This document shows, one piece after another, positions 15,201-39,049 of a stretch of 64,000 nt of DNA. The notes under the pieces are model-generated. The model saw nothing but the letters and a program-made list of their open reading frames with translations, was not told the DNA's origin and ran no database searches. The translations under genes were made by a program, and so were the position numbers. Positions within the stretch are counted from its first letter, which is position 1. Each line of letters begins with the position of its first letter. This DNA comes from Agelas oroides (lineage: Eukaryota > Porifera > Demospongiae > Agelasida > Agelasidae), in NCBI GenBank assembly GCA_949130485.1, contig OX422200.1, positions 511,001-575,000 of the forward strand, written 5' to 3'.

Positions 15201-18200
15201 TGATAGCATTAGTGTTAGTGTGGATGATAGCATTAGTGTTAGTGTGGATGATAGCATTAGTGTCAGTGTGGATGATAGCATTAGTGTTAGTGTGGATGAT
15301 AGCATTAGTGTCAGTGTGGATGATAGCATTAGTGTTAGTGTGGATGATAGCATTAGTGTTAGTGTGGATGATAGCATTAGTGTTAGTGTGGATGATAGCA
15401 TTAGTGTCAGTGTGGATGATAGCATTAGTGTCAGTGTGGACGATAGCATTAGTGTTAGTGTGGATGATAGCATTAGTGTCAGTGTGGACGATAGCATTAG
15501 TGTCAGTGTGGATGATAGCATTAGTGTTAGTGTGGCTACATGCATGAAAATGCCACCCTAGTATGTATGCTAGAATACCTTCACTAGCACTAACACTTTC
15601 CCTCTCAGAGTTGTGAAACTGCTGCTGGAAAAGGGTGCTAATGTGGAGTACAAGAGCTCCAGTGGTAAGACAAGGTAGGACAGCCTCTGTGCACCAGAAT
15701 GTGGCTCATGCTACCAGTGTCTCCTTCAATGGTGGGGTACAATGTACGTGTGTCTCCCTCTCTGTAATAAAGTGTCTGTTTGTATGCTATGTTGTGGTTA
15801 ATTTACACCTTCATTGTACTTGTGCATGAATGCTACTTTTGTGCCTTGTAAAGCCTTTGTTCCCTTATTCTTTGTGCTCAGGGGCCTGCTCCCTGTGAGG
15901 CCTCTTTTTCCCTTTGTGCTATCGGCCGTATATATATTCAGCTATTGAGTTGTACCAGGAGAGTTGAGATTAGAGTGTTGCTGTTGTGCTATCAGTCGTT
16001 GCGTGCAGTATAGTCACGATATTACAATTGGCGACGAGGGTAAACTGAGCTGACCTTCACTCATGATGGCAGTGGCGAGACACGGAACTATAGGCGACTT
16101 TCAGCCCGGTGTCGAAGACTGGGTGTCGTACACTGAACGTCTGGAACTGTATTTCACGGCAAACGGAATTGCTCCAGATGCGGCGGAGCAGCGCCGAGCG
16201 ATCCTACTCAGTGTGTGCGGCCCAGCAACCTATCAGCTCATTCGGAACCTGGTGGCTCCAGCCAAACCTACGGACAAAACGTTCGTAGAACTTGTCGCCC
16301 TCGTTAAAGAACACCAGCAGCCAACACCCTCGTTTATCGTCCAGCGGTACCACTTCAACACGCGGGTCCAGCGCCCAGGGGAATCAATTAGCGAATTCGT
16401 AGCTCAACTCCGCAAAATCTCCGAACATTGCCGCTATGGCGATTCTCTGGACGATATGCTACGGGACCGCCTCGTGTGCGGATGTCTGGACAAGCGCCTG
16501 CAGTGCAAGCTCCTGGCCGACCTTGACCTCACATTTGCCAAGGCTCTGGCGACCGCAAAGGCCATGGAGACGGCAGAGCGCAGCGCCAAGGATCTTCACG
16601 GTGACTCTACTGGACAAGTGCATCTCATGCGACGCCGACCGGCTCGTAACCGACGTTCCGGACCACCGAAAGCGCAGTCCCAGGTATCCTCTACCTGCTC
16701 TCGTTGTGGGGCGGCTCACTCAGCGGACAACTGCAAGTACAAGTCTGCTACGTGTCACTACTGCAAGAAGCCAGGTCATCTCGCTAAGGTCTGTCGAAAG
16801 AAGGCCAAAGACCTGCAGTCTGCCCCCTCCGGTCCGCGAACACACCAAATGGCTGCCTCCGACACCGCAGAAGAGTACTCTTTGTACTACTCTTCCTCTG
16901 GCAAACCACAGCCCTTGCTGGTGTCCCTCCGTCTCAACAATGTCGACGTATCGATGGAAGTCGACACCGGAGCGGCGTTATCGGTCATCAGTGAACTGAC
17001 CTATCGTGAATTGTGGCCCAAACCGCAACTAGCCCCGACGTTGAAGCCGAACACAGTCAAGCTGACGACCTACACAGGGGAGTCGATCGCCGTGAAGGGC
17101 ACGATCGATGTACACGTCACTTATCGAGAACAAGAATCTCGGCTCAATCTCCTTATCGTTGCTGGGTCGGGTCCATCGCTCATGGGCCGTGACTGGATCA
17201 GCCGATTCCGGCTCGACTGGGAGCACCTTAACACTGTTCGTGCTACTCCTGATTCACGCATTCAGGAGGTGCTGGAGCGTCACAGTGACGTCTTCAAGGA
17301 GGAGCTGGGGCACATCAAGGGTGCTCCTGTCACTCTTCATGTTGATTCAAGCCAGCAGCCCCGGTTTTTCAAGGCTCGCCCAGTTCCCTACGCCCTCCGC
17401 ACTAAAGTAGAGACTGAACTCTCACGTTTGCAAGGGCAAGGCGTGATCGAGCCTGTGTCCTTTTTGGACTGGGCGGCCCCAATAGTGCCAGTGGTGAAGG
17501 GAGACGGCACCATTCGGATCTGTGGCGATTATAAACTGACCGTGAATGCAGTAGCCAAGACCGACTCCTACCCTCTGCCCCGCATTGAAGACATTTTTGC
17601 CTCTTTGTCCAATGGTAAAACCTTCACCAAGCTGGATCTTGCTCATGCGTACCAGCAGATCCCGGTAGCTGAGGATGCAAAGAAGCTGACCACCGTCAAC
17701 ACCCACAAGGGCTTGTTCCAGTACACCCGATTGCCATTTGGTGTTGCTTCTGCCCCAGCACTGTTTCAGCGTACAATGGATAGCATCCTGCAGGGCCTCC
17801 CTCATGTCTGTGTCTATATCGATGACAGTTTGATCACAGGTCCAAGCGATGACGACCATCTGAAGACGCTCGACGAAGTACTCAGCCGACTAGAGACCGC
17901 CGGTGCACGCCTCAAGCGCGATAAGTGCTTCTTCATGCAACCACATGTTGAATACTTAGGACATCGAATCTCTGCAGAAGGACTCCAGCCGACTGACTCA
18001 AAAGTCAAGGCCTTGAAGGATGCCCCAGTGCCATGCAATGTATCTCAACTGAAGTCCTTCCTGGGCCTCCTGAACTATTATGGCAAGTTTGTCCCCAACC
18101 TCTCCACTGCACTTGCCCCCCTCCACCAGTTGCTGCAAAAGAGAGTTGCCTGGACTTGGGGCACAGAGCAACAGCATGCCTTCAACCAGGTCAAGAGTGT

Positions 18201-21200
18201 CCTGACATCGGACCGGGTCCTTGCACACTACGACCCCTCCAAGAGACTGATCTTGGCATGCGATGCATCACCATACGGGGTGGGCGCCGTCCTTTCCCAC
18301 CAGTTGGAGGATGGTTCAGAAAGACCTATTGCATTTGCCTCCAGGTCGTTAGCCCCTGCCGAGAAGAAGTACTCCCAGTTGGACAAGGAGGGGCTTGCAA
18401 TAGTGTTTGGAGTGAAGCGTTTTCACCAGTACTTGGTTGGTCGTCGGTTCACAATCCTCTCTGATCACAAGCCCCTGCAACATTTGTTTCAGGAGTCGAG
18501 AGGTGTCCCTACTCTGGCCTCAGCCCGGATCCAACGGTGGGCTCTCATCCTGGGAGCCTATGATTACTCCATCCAGTATAAACCCGGACCGGACCACAGC
18601 AATGCTGACATGCTGAGTCGCCTCCCTCTGCCGGAATCTGCTACTGACATACCAACTCCTGGTGAGAACACCCTTGCACTTAACATGCTTGAATCTCTTC
18701 CCGTAACATCCAGGGAAATCCGGAGGTGGACGGACAGGGATCCTGTTCTCTCCAAGGTGCGGTTGCAGCTGCAGAAGGGGTGGAAGTACACAAATGAGGA
18801 AGCCCTTAAGCCATATCAACACCGACACACAGAACTCAGCTTGCAGGATGGGTGTGTCCTCTGGGGTACTCGAGTCGTGGTGCCACCGCCTGGTCAAGAC
18901 CGAATTCTGTGCCAACTCCACGAGGGACACCCAGGAATATCCCGTATGAAGAGTCTGGCAAGATCATTTGTGTGGTGGCCAGGACTGGACAAGGCCCTCG
19001 AAGCCAAAGTGAAAGCCTGTGATCAGTGCCAGCACTCTCGACATCTCCCTGCCATGGCTCCTATCCAACCTTGGGAATGGCCTGAGCGGCCCTGGTCTCG
19101 CCTGCATGTAGACTATGCTGGTCCCTTACGGGGACACATGTTCTTGGTGGTTGTTGATGCATACTCCAAATGGATGGAGGTTCGTCCAGTTAAGTCCGCA
19201 ACCTCCGCAGCCACCATCTCACAGCTGCGAACCATTTTTGCAACTCATGGCATTCCTGAATTGTTGGTGTCCGACAATGGATCGGCCTTCACCAGTTCTG
19301 AGTTTGAGGAATTCATGCGCCTCAACGGAATTAGGCACACCACTTCTGCACCTTACCACCCAGCAACCAATGGTCTTGCAGAGAGAGCCGTTCAGACCTT
19401 CAAGACTTACCTCAAGAAGGCACCATCCTTGCCGCTGGAGGATCTTATCTCTCGGTTCCTCCTTACATATCGGATCACTCCACACTCCACCACAGGGACA
19501 TCTCCAGCTGAACTTCTCTTCAGTCGCAGACCTCGCACTCGATTGGACTTAGTATTTCCAGACTTGTCTAGTCGTGTTCGTGCCAATCAACATCGACAGA
19601 AGCAAGCTCGTGACCAACATACCAAACATAGGTTCTTTCGCAATGGAGATGCCGTCTTTGTCTGTGATCTCCCATCCAAAAAGGACTGGTTGCCTGGAAC
19701 AATTTGTCGTTCTCTTGGGTCCCGATCCTATCTTATTCGCCTACAAGATGGTCGAACTGTGAGAAGACATGTGGATCATTTAATCACTCGTGCCAAGACA
19801 GACTCAAGCCAATCCAGAAACAATCCTTCGTCTGCACCTGAGTGGACGGACTTACCAGATACGAATCTCCCATCACCCGCAAGAGCAGACCACATACCTG
19901 ACAGGGGACCATCACCTCCCCCGTTGCGAAGATCCACACGAGTATCGATTCCGCCAAACCGCTATATGTAGCCGCAACTATCGGACTATGTTCCTCCTAA
20001 AGGGGGAGGAGACTGTAATAAAGTGTCTGTTTGTATGCTATGTTGTGGTTAATTTACACCTTCATTGTACTTGTGCATGAATGCTACTTTTGTGCCTTGT
20101 AAAGCCTTTGTTCCCTTATTCTTTGTGCTCAGGGGCCTGCTCCCTGTGAGGCCTCTTTTTCCCTTTGTGCTATCGGCCGTATATATATTCAGCTATTGAG
20201 TTGTACCAGGAGAGTTGAGATTAGAGTGTTGCTGTTGTGCTATCAGTCGTTGCGTGCAGTATAGTCACGATATTACACTCTCCTCCAGTCTGATGGAGGC
20301 CTGCTACCATGGACAGTTGGAGTGTGCACAGCTGGTGGTTGGAGGAGGAGCATCCTGGCTCACACGAGACCACTCAGGTCTGAGCTGCAAACTTTGACAC
20401 ACACTTGCAGATGTAGTGTAACTACCACACAGTGTACGCACCCAGCACCATGTGCTAAGCACAAAAGACAATATGTATGAAATAGGAAAGGAAGCTGTTG
20501 TCTTCAAGTTGATTGAGTTGTTATGGTCTTAGCTAACGTCATTCTCAGACGATATGTTTTCAGTTTGGTATCTGGACTGGAAATGGGGCTGTATTTTTTT
20601 TGTATTTTGTTTGTATGACACTATCAATACATTTCTTCTTCCACACAGGATTCTCAGCCCTGCACTGGGCAGTGGACGGGGGACATATTGATGTGGTGCA
20701 GTACATCCTCAGTGAGGGAGTCCCGGTGAGCCACATGAGGATGTGTATACCCTCCAAATGTCTCACACTGGGGTAGTTTACAAGTGGGTGTGGTCTAGGT
20801 GTGGTCTGGTGACTAGTTGCGCTCGACCTCAACAGGTGGACGATGTGGACAGCAGTACAGTGTCAGGATGGACCCCTCTCATGAGAGTTGGTAAGAGAGA
20901 AGATACATGATTGTAATAGGAGGAAGTAGCCTTGTACTTAGCCTCGTTACCAGGGTTAGGGTTAGCTGAAACCAGCTTTCTCCTCCTCTTCAGGCCTGGG
21001 AACAAGGCTACCTCGTACCCAGACTCTTGGTTAGAGCCTGGGTACGAGGCTAAGTAGGAAGGTATGCATCACTGTAGTTTTGTGGCCTAGCTAATCATAT
21101 GCCAAATCTTACTTTATAGTGAGAGTTGAACAACACAATACATCCTGAGTTGAATCACTTATATGACATGTCTCCCATTCATGCTCAGCGTCAGTTGGGG

Positions 21201-21903
21201 GGAATGCAGCGGTGGCACGTGTGCTGGTGGAGCATGGAGCTGACGTGAACAGAAGGGACAGCGAGGGGAAGACTGTGATGATGGTGAGAAGGGTGTCTGT
21301 TGGAGGTATCAGACACTGGCTATTGTCTGTAGCCATGTTTTGTCAGGTCCAAGGACTGTTGATGTGTGTACCACCACACGTACTTCACGTGTGTATAATT
21401 ATCACTTGTGTGCATTGAGAATGAGGTCAAGAGGTCACCCAGGCCCAGTAAAGCATGAAGAGAAGTCATAATACTACATACCATCCTCGTCTCTGGTTCA
21501 CTGGGACTTGGAATTTAACCCTTATAGAACTATATGAATGTCATTATTAACTCTTTGGCTTTATGTACATGAATGTGATCCCCCTCCCTCAGCTGGCGGC
21601 TCTGAACGGGTTTGAGGAACTGGTGAGTGTGCTACTAGAGAGTGGTGCCAATCCCCTCTCAAAAAATGAGGTAGGTAAGACTGATCTTTCTCTGTCCTGT
21701 TGAAAATGAGTGTTCTCAATATGTCTGTACAGTATGGGAAGACTGCTCTTGACTTTGCCGAGTCCTTCCAGCGACAGGTAGGAACAGTGTCCGGCTCTGA
21801 ATGAGTCTGTCTCTCTCATGTAACTCATCTCCTTCCTCTGCAGGGGGTCATTGCACTGCTGCAAGCTGCAGTCCATCAAGATACTCCCAAACATACTGAC
21901 TGA
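12282..21903 (+). CDS. FANK1: FANK1-like protein: FN3 domain plus ankyrin repeats
   Basis: Exons: 12282-12288, 12415-12568, 12787-12911, 13208-13289, 13582-13656, 15609-15674, 20289-20377, 20649-20725, 20836-20890, 21189-21283, 21593-21670, 21733-21777, 21844-21903; 335 codons, close to vertebrate FANK1 (about 345). FANK1 is a testis/cilium-associated nuclear protein in vertebrates. Seen: MEVPGLLEAPAVG, an FN3 domain (about residues 5-95, with VELSWRPPD and YKYRVRAVSDTGPGPWS), then about six ankyrin repeats (for example VVKLLLEKGANVEYKSSSG, FSALHWAVDGGHIDVV, ARVLVEHGADVNRRDSEG). The start codon sits in a 7-base first coding exon, chosen because it joins in frame. Introns carry a tRNA-like fold-back element, a 24-bp minisatellite, and an LTR retrotransposon ending 11 bases before exon 7. 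Confidence 0.93.
13666..13903. repeat. tRNA-derived fold-back element
   Basis: Left arm (about 13666-13737) and right arm (about 13823-13903) are near-perfect reverse complements, with a T-arm/B-box sequence (GGTTCGACTCCC) facing inward from both ends. The left part with the loop forms a whole tRNA-like unit. In FANK1 intron 5. It looks like an inverted SINE-like pair or a MITE that captured a tRNA. Confidence 0.8.
13711..13781 (-). pseudogene. tRNA-like sequence inside the fold-back element
   Basis: On the minus strand a cloverleaf can be drawn: D stem GCTC/GAGC, anticodon stem CTGGC/GCCAG with a 7-base loop, T stem CTGGG/CCCAG with loop TTCGACT, and a mostly paired 7-base acceptor. A box (TAGCTCAGTGG) and B box are present. 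The base before the presumed anticodon is G where tRNAs have U33, and the acceptor has a mismatch. It is probably a tRNA-derived repeat, not a working tRNA. Confidence 0.65.
14112..15535. repeat. 24-bp minisatellite, about 59 copies
   Basis: Unit AGTGTGGATGATAGCATTAG plus four bases (TGTT, TGTC or AGTC). The 24-bp length keeps several frames open on both strands for about 490-500 codons, which is a by-product of the period. It lies in FANK1 intron 5, between coding exons 5 and 6. Confidence 0.97.
15763..16026 (+). repeat. 5' LTR
   Basis: 264-bp direct repeat of 20014-20277, TG...CA ends. TGGCGACGAGGG, a sequence common next to LTRs in this superfamily, follows two bases later. Confidence 0.95.
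16063..19971 (+). CDS. Gag-Pol polyprotein of the LTR element
   Basis: One frame of about 1300 codons. Order of parts: gag-like N-terminus, CCHC zinc knuckles, aspartic protease, reverse transcriptase, RNase H and integrase. Polymerase order PR-RT-RH-INT identifies Ty3/Gypsy. It belongs to the inserted element and is unrelated in function to FANK1. Confidence 0.95.
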   Translation: MMAVARHGTIGDFQPGVEDWVSYTERLELYFTANGIAPDAAEQRRAILLSVCGPATYQLIRNLVAPAKPTDKTFVELVALVKEHQQPTPSFIVQRYHFNTRVQRPGESISEFVAQLRKISEHCRYGDSLDDMLRDRLVCGCLDKRLQCKLLADLDLTFAKALATAKAMETAERSAKDLHGDSTGQVHLMRRRPARNRRSGPPKAQSQVSSTCSRCGAAHSADNCKYKSATCHYCKKPGHLAKVCRKKAKDLQSAPSGPRTHQMAASDTAEEYSLYYSSSGKPQPLLVSLRLNNVDVSMEVDTGAALSVISELTYRELWPKPQLAPTLKPNTVKLTTYTGESIAVKGTIDVHVTYREQESRLNLLIVAGSGPSLMGRDWISRFRLDWEHLNTVRATPDSRIQEVLERHSDVFKEELGHIKGAPVTLHVDSSQQPRFFKARPVPYALRTKVETELSRLQGQGVIEPVSFLDWAAPIVPVVKGDGTIRICGDYKLTVNAVAKTDSYPLPRIEDIFASLSNGKTFTKLDLAHAYQQIPVAEDAKKLTTVNTHKGLFQYTRLPFGVASAPALFQRTMDSILQGLPHVCVYIDDSLITGPSDDDHLKTLDEVLSRLETAGARLKRDKCFFMQPHVEYLGHRISAEGLQPTDSKVKALKDAPVPCNVSQLKSFLGLLNYYGKFVPNLSTALAPLHQLLQKRVAWTWGTEQQHAFNQVKSVLTSDRVLAHYDPSKRLILACDASPYGVGAVLSHQLEDGSERPIAFASRSLAPAEKKYSQLDKEGLAIVFGVKRFHQYLVGRRFTILSDHKPLQHLFQESRGVPTLASARIQRWALILGAYDYSIQYKPGPDHSNADMLSRLPLPESATDIPTPGENTLALNMLESLPVTSREIRRWTDRDPVLSKVRLQLQKGWKYTNEEALKPYQHRHTELSLQDGCVLWGTRVVVPPPGQDRILCQLHEGHPGISRMKSLARSFVWWPGLDKALEAKVKACDQCQHSRHLPAMAPIQPWEWPERPWSRLHVDYAGPLRGHMFLVVVDAYSKWMEVRPVKSATSAATISQLRTIFATHGIPELLVSDNGSAFTSSEFEEFMRLNGIRHTTSAPYHPATNGLAERAVQTFKTYLKKAPSLPLEDLISRFLLTYRITPHSTTGTSPAELLFSRRPRTRLDLVFPDLSSRVRANQHRQKQARDQHTKHRFFRNGDAVFVCDLPSKKDWLPGTICRSLGSRSYLIRLQDGRTVRRHVDHLITRAKTDSSQSRNNPSSAPEWTDLPDTNLPSPARADHIPDRGPSPPPLRRSTRVSIPPNRYM
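20014..20277 (+). repeat. 3' LTR
   Basis: 264-bp direct repeat of the 5' LTR, preceded by a purine-rich tract and followed by the CTCTC target duplication, which becomes part of the pyrimidine tract of FANK1 exon 7. Confidence 0.95.
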
Positions 21904-22644
21904 CACACTGCATATAGACACATCACTTACACTACATACACTATACACAGTTCTGTTTCACTTATATCTCTGTCATCTCTTCTACTATACCTAATTCTTC
22001 ATTTTCTTGTTTACTAATTAAGATTCTGCGTTTAGTACGTAAACAACACCAGAAATAGCACGTTTTCTAACATGCAATTTAACCAGTAGGGAAATCCAAC
22101 TAGAAAATCTGTGAACATAAAGACATGGGAAGATTCACATGGACACACACTCTGCCATTACATCACTGCACCTTTACTATTGAATTCTCATTAAATTTCG
22201 CCACCGCGCTGTCAGTGACAACATGCAGTCTCTCTCAGAGTTGCTTTAGCCTCATCTCTAGTAGCCTCTATGAGAAAGAGCCTGGGTACGAGGTTACATG
22301 TCTAGCCTCCTCCTGGCAGAGCCTGGGTACGAGGTTACATGTCTAGCCTCCTCCTGGCAGAGCCTGGGTACGAGGTTACATGTCGAGCCTCCCCCTGGCA
22401 GAGCCTGGGTATGAGGCTACATGTCTAGCTTCCTCCTGGCAGAGCCTGGGTACGAGGCTACATGTCTAGCCTTCTCCTGGCAGAGCCTGGGAAGGAGGTT
22501 AACTTTGTGAAACAAAATCACAACTGAATGCAAAATTTCTTTATGAGTTGGGCAAGTGATCGAGAGTGGTCAGAGGAGGGTGATCAAACAGAAATGGACA
22601 TACACAGCACAGCAACAGCACACACAGAACATCACATTTGAGTT
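21904..22644. other. Intergenic, between convergent FANK1 and MEPCE
   Basis: No gene found. Holds the presumed 3' ends of both neighbours and a 41-bp tandem repeat (22268-22496). Confidence 0.6.
22268..22496. repeat. 41-bp tandem repeat built from the palindromic-element end
   Basis: Five to six copies of a unit containing GCAGAGCCTGGGTACGAGG, the terminal sequence of the dispersed palindromic family, so one end of that element has been amplified in tandem. Confidence 0.85.
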
Positions 22645-26346
<3,702 letters not shown>

Positions 26347-26742
26347 TTTTGCAATACACCTGTAGAATACCATAATTATAAGCAATATTACATTATCTGA
26401 TTGCAAATACTTTATGAATTCAGAGTTCAGCGGTTACGTAATTAGTAATTATCCACGATCCACGCCTAAAAATATAATTCACATGCGAAATCACACTAAC
26501 TCACGAAATGCTACAAGAGACGGGTATAGCTCACACGGCGCATCCAATATCCACTTCTGGTTCACCTTAAAAACAAAAATGAGCAGTGTCAGAGCGGAGA
26601 AGACGGAACAAGATAGCTCACACACGACGCTGACGTTCCTCTACGTCCAATGGCTGAAGCCATACACTAACACGTACGCAGGTGTTACGCAATAATTGCC
26701 AGGGTTTGACTTCTCGCTGGCAATGAATATAAGTATGCCCTG
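26347..26742. promoter_or_regulatory. Divergent promoter region, MEPCE / MRPS34
   Basis: 396 bases between opposed start codons. It includes the presumed MEPCE 5' UTR intron (its acceptor is near 26361) and must hold the MRPS34 promoter. No coding sequence or clear core motif seen. Confidence 0.6.
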
Positions 26743-28238
26743 ATGGCTCGCAGGACACCAGAGTTACTGCAGTACCTGGGCAAACAGGACCACCAGAAGT
26801 TGTTCCAGGTGCTGACGAGACTGCCTAGGTTTGGGGTGGGGAGGAAGTTCACGAGGGTAATATGGAGGCTGGAGGACACCTCCATCAAACCACGTCCCTC
26901 ATACTGGACTATCACCAGGGTCGTGCCAAATAAGGTATGGATGGGTTACACAGATTTAAGATTTACTATTGTCATAGATAGTAGCTATTGTAAGCAGTTA
27001 TGAGAATAGCAAATTATGTTTTTAAATTGAGCCTTCTAGTGATAGTTTCTGATAGCCTCGTACCCAGCCCACGTGGCCTGGGTATGAGGCTATAGTTTTT
27101 GATTACCCACATGCATCTCAGGTGAGGGGTCCGTCACGAAAGAAATCTCGTATTACCGTCAGCAGAAATCTCCAGAAATCCACTCTGAAATCCAGAAATC
27201 CACTCTGAAATCCGGAAATCCACTCTGAAATCCGGAAATCCAATTCAGGATCCTATTAAAATACTCCGCATATGTATGACAATCAACGAACACACAGTAT
27301 GGGCATGTATATGTATGACAATCAACGAACACGCTGCCTATGCGCTACTGCGTAGTGGTGAAGTGCCCATGACATTGTATTCTGTTAGCATCTAGGCTGA
27401 GAGGAATGTGGTTCATGATTGTTCATGAGTATATTTTAGCTGTATCTTCAGAATAATAGAGGTTCAAACAAAATCCAGAAATCCGCTTTGAAATCCAGAA
27501 ATCCATTTGAAATCCAGAAATCCATTTTGAAATCTAGAAATCCATTTTTGAAATCTAGAAATCCATAGGCCTATTGAAATCCAGAAGTCCAATCTGAAAT
27601 TCGAAATCTTGTAGACACCGAGACTGCACCGTGGCAGACCCCTCGATCTCAGGAGCTTAACTGCTTTACTATATTCATAACCCCATCTGACATGATTGAG
27701 CAGCTAGGCTTCTGTATCCAGGTGTCATAGAGCTTCTGGTTTATGCTCTTGCTCAGACTTGCTGGGACTCAGTGTATAACCTCATATCTGTTGTTGGTAT
27801 ACTGTGGGGATTTTGTATTGAAATTTTAGTGTTACATATGGACTGTCAATTTCTGGATATGCATGTACAAAAAATGCTGCCACATATGCTGTTTGTTTGC
27901 TTCAGTATGGAACACAGAATTATCATGACATATTTGTCCTGAAGGATATGAAGCGAGGCAAGATCTGGGGAGTGCTGACTTGGAGAGGCCGGAGTGAAGT
28001 CAATGGTGAGGGAGCTCAGACATGTTCATGCTTGTAGCCTCATTCCCAGCTGACCTGGCATGTTGAATCTGGACGTAGACTGTCAATGAATTGTGTCTTC
28101 TTTGTCTATATATAGCCTTAATTAAATTACTTTATATGGCATTACTCTTCCACACCTGCAGCTAAGGGTGAGGAGAGGGTGAGACAAGTAAGAAGCCCAC
28201 TGAAAAGACAATGGAAAGTGCTTCCAAAGGACTTTTAG
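26743..28238 (+). CDS. MRPS34: Mitochondrial ribosomal protein S34 (mS34)
   Basis: Exons: 26743-26934, 27906-28005, 28162-28238; 122 codons. mS34 is a metazoan small-subunit mitoribosome protein. Seen: LLQYLGKQDHQKLFQVLTRL, RFGVGRKFTR, SYWTITRVVPNK, then GKIWGVLTWRGRSE, matching the conserved core (GLGR..., CYWRLTRV, GKAWGILTFKGK in vertebrates). The protein is much shorter than vertebrate S34 (about 218), lacking both an N-terminal extension and most of the C-terminal arm; it ends soon after RQWKVLPKDF. The ATG used is the first in frame. Divergent from MEPCE and followed by the phosphatase array; a copy of its exon 2 lies at 40033-40230. Confidence 0.87.
27150..27610. repeat. GAAATCCA-rich interspersed repeat
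   Basis: Two clusters (about 27165-27245 and 27475-27605) of units like GAAATCCAGAAATCCACTCT in MRPS34 intron 1, separated by a stretch that itself repeats GTATGACAATCAACGAACAC. Confidence 0.8.
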
Positions 28239-28875
28239 CACAAGTTTCATGCTGTAATATTGCTACTGTCACTACTATTCTTCAGCAGACTTTGATCTAC
28301 AGTCTTGTATGGTCTTGGGATTTCACCAACCAAGCAATATTCCAGATTTGTTATAGCACAGTGCCAGGGATTTATGGCAGTGAACAGCATGAGTCCGAGG
28401 GCATAGTGCAAGTCTGAGGGCATAGCCCGAGGACGAGGTTTGCTTACTAACAGCCATAAAGCCCTGGCCACCTGTGCTATAACTATTACATATCCCACCT
28501 GATTGGTCCTTTGATGTTATTATTGTAAACTATCTGTACATTTGCAAGTGTTTAAAGTAATTTCAATATTATTTACACACAACTGTGTATAAAATCTGTA
28601 CTATAATATAGCAATGTAGTGGACTGTAAGCTAAAAATACACAGAGGGAATTATGAGCCATAATTTCCCTTGGAGCCCTCAGGGAGGGAAATTAACCCCC
28701 ACCTGTTAAGTAGGCAAAACTATTCCTGGTATTACTACCTAACCTGACATTGCAATTGAGGGGAGGGGAGGAGTCGATCATGAACTACTTAAAGATCGCG
28801 GTGCGCAGTAATGTGCAATCGAGTGTGCCTAGCTACTATAATATTATTTCCATCTTATTGTCTAGTGGGACGTCG
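28239..28875. other. Intergenic, MRPS34 to first phosphatase
   Basis: No gene seen. Contains a palindromic element (28350-28484) and presumably the promoter of the first receptor phosphatase. Confidence 0.55.
28350..28484. repeat. Palindromic MITE-like element
   Basis: The left end reads TTATAGCACAG..GCCAGGG..TTATGGC and the right end is its reverse complement with small differences; the middle holds a short direct repeat (GTCCGAGGGCATAG / GTCTGAGGGCATAG). No coding capacity. Confidence 0.75.

Positions 28876-39049
<10,174 letters not shown>

Larger units (their letters stand above)
15763..20277 (+). mobile_element. Ty3/Gypsy LTR retrotransposon, looks whole and young
   Basis: A 4.5-kb element inserted in a FANK1 intron. 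The two 264-bp LTRs (15763-16026 and 20014-20277) begin TG, end CA and look identical by eye, so the insertion is recent. It is flanked by a 5-bp target duplication CTCTC (15758-15762, 20278-20282). A primer-binding-like site follows the 5' LTR and a purine tract precedes the 3' LTR. Between them lies one long gag-pol reading frame and no envelope gene. Established family: Metaviridae; the finer clade was not determined. Confidence 0.95.

Noticed and set aside
14036-15561. Open frames of about 490-500 codons on both strands
   Set aside because: They follow from the 24-bp period of the minisatellite in a FANK1 intron; no domain, and three frames are open at once.
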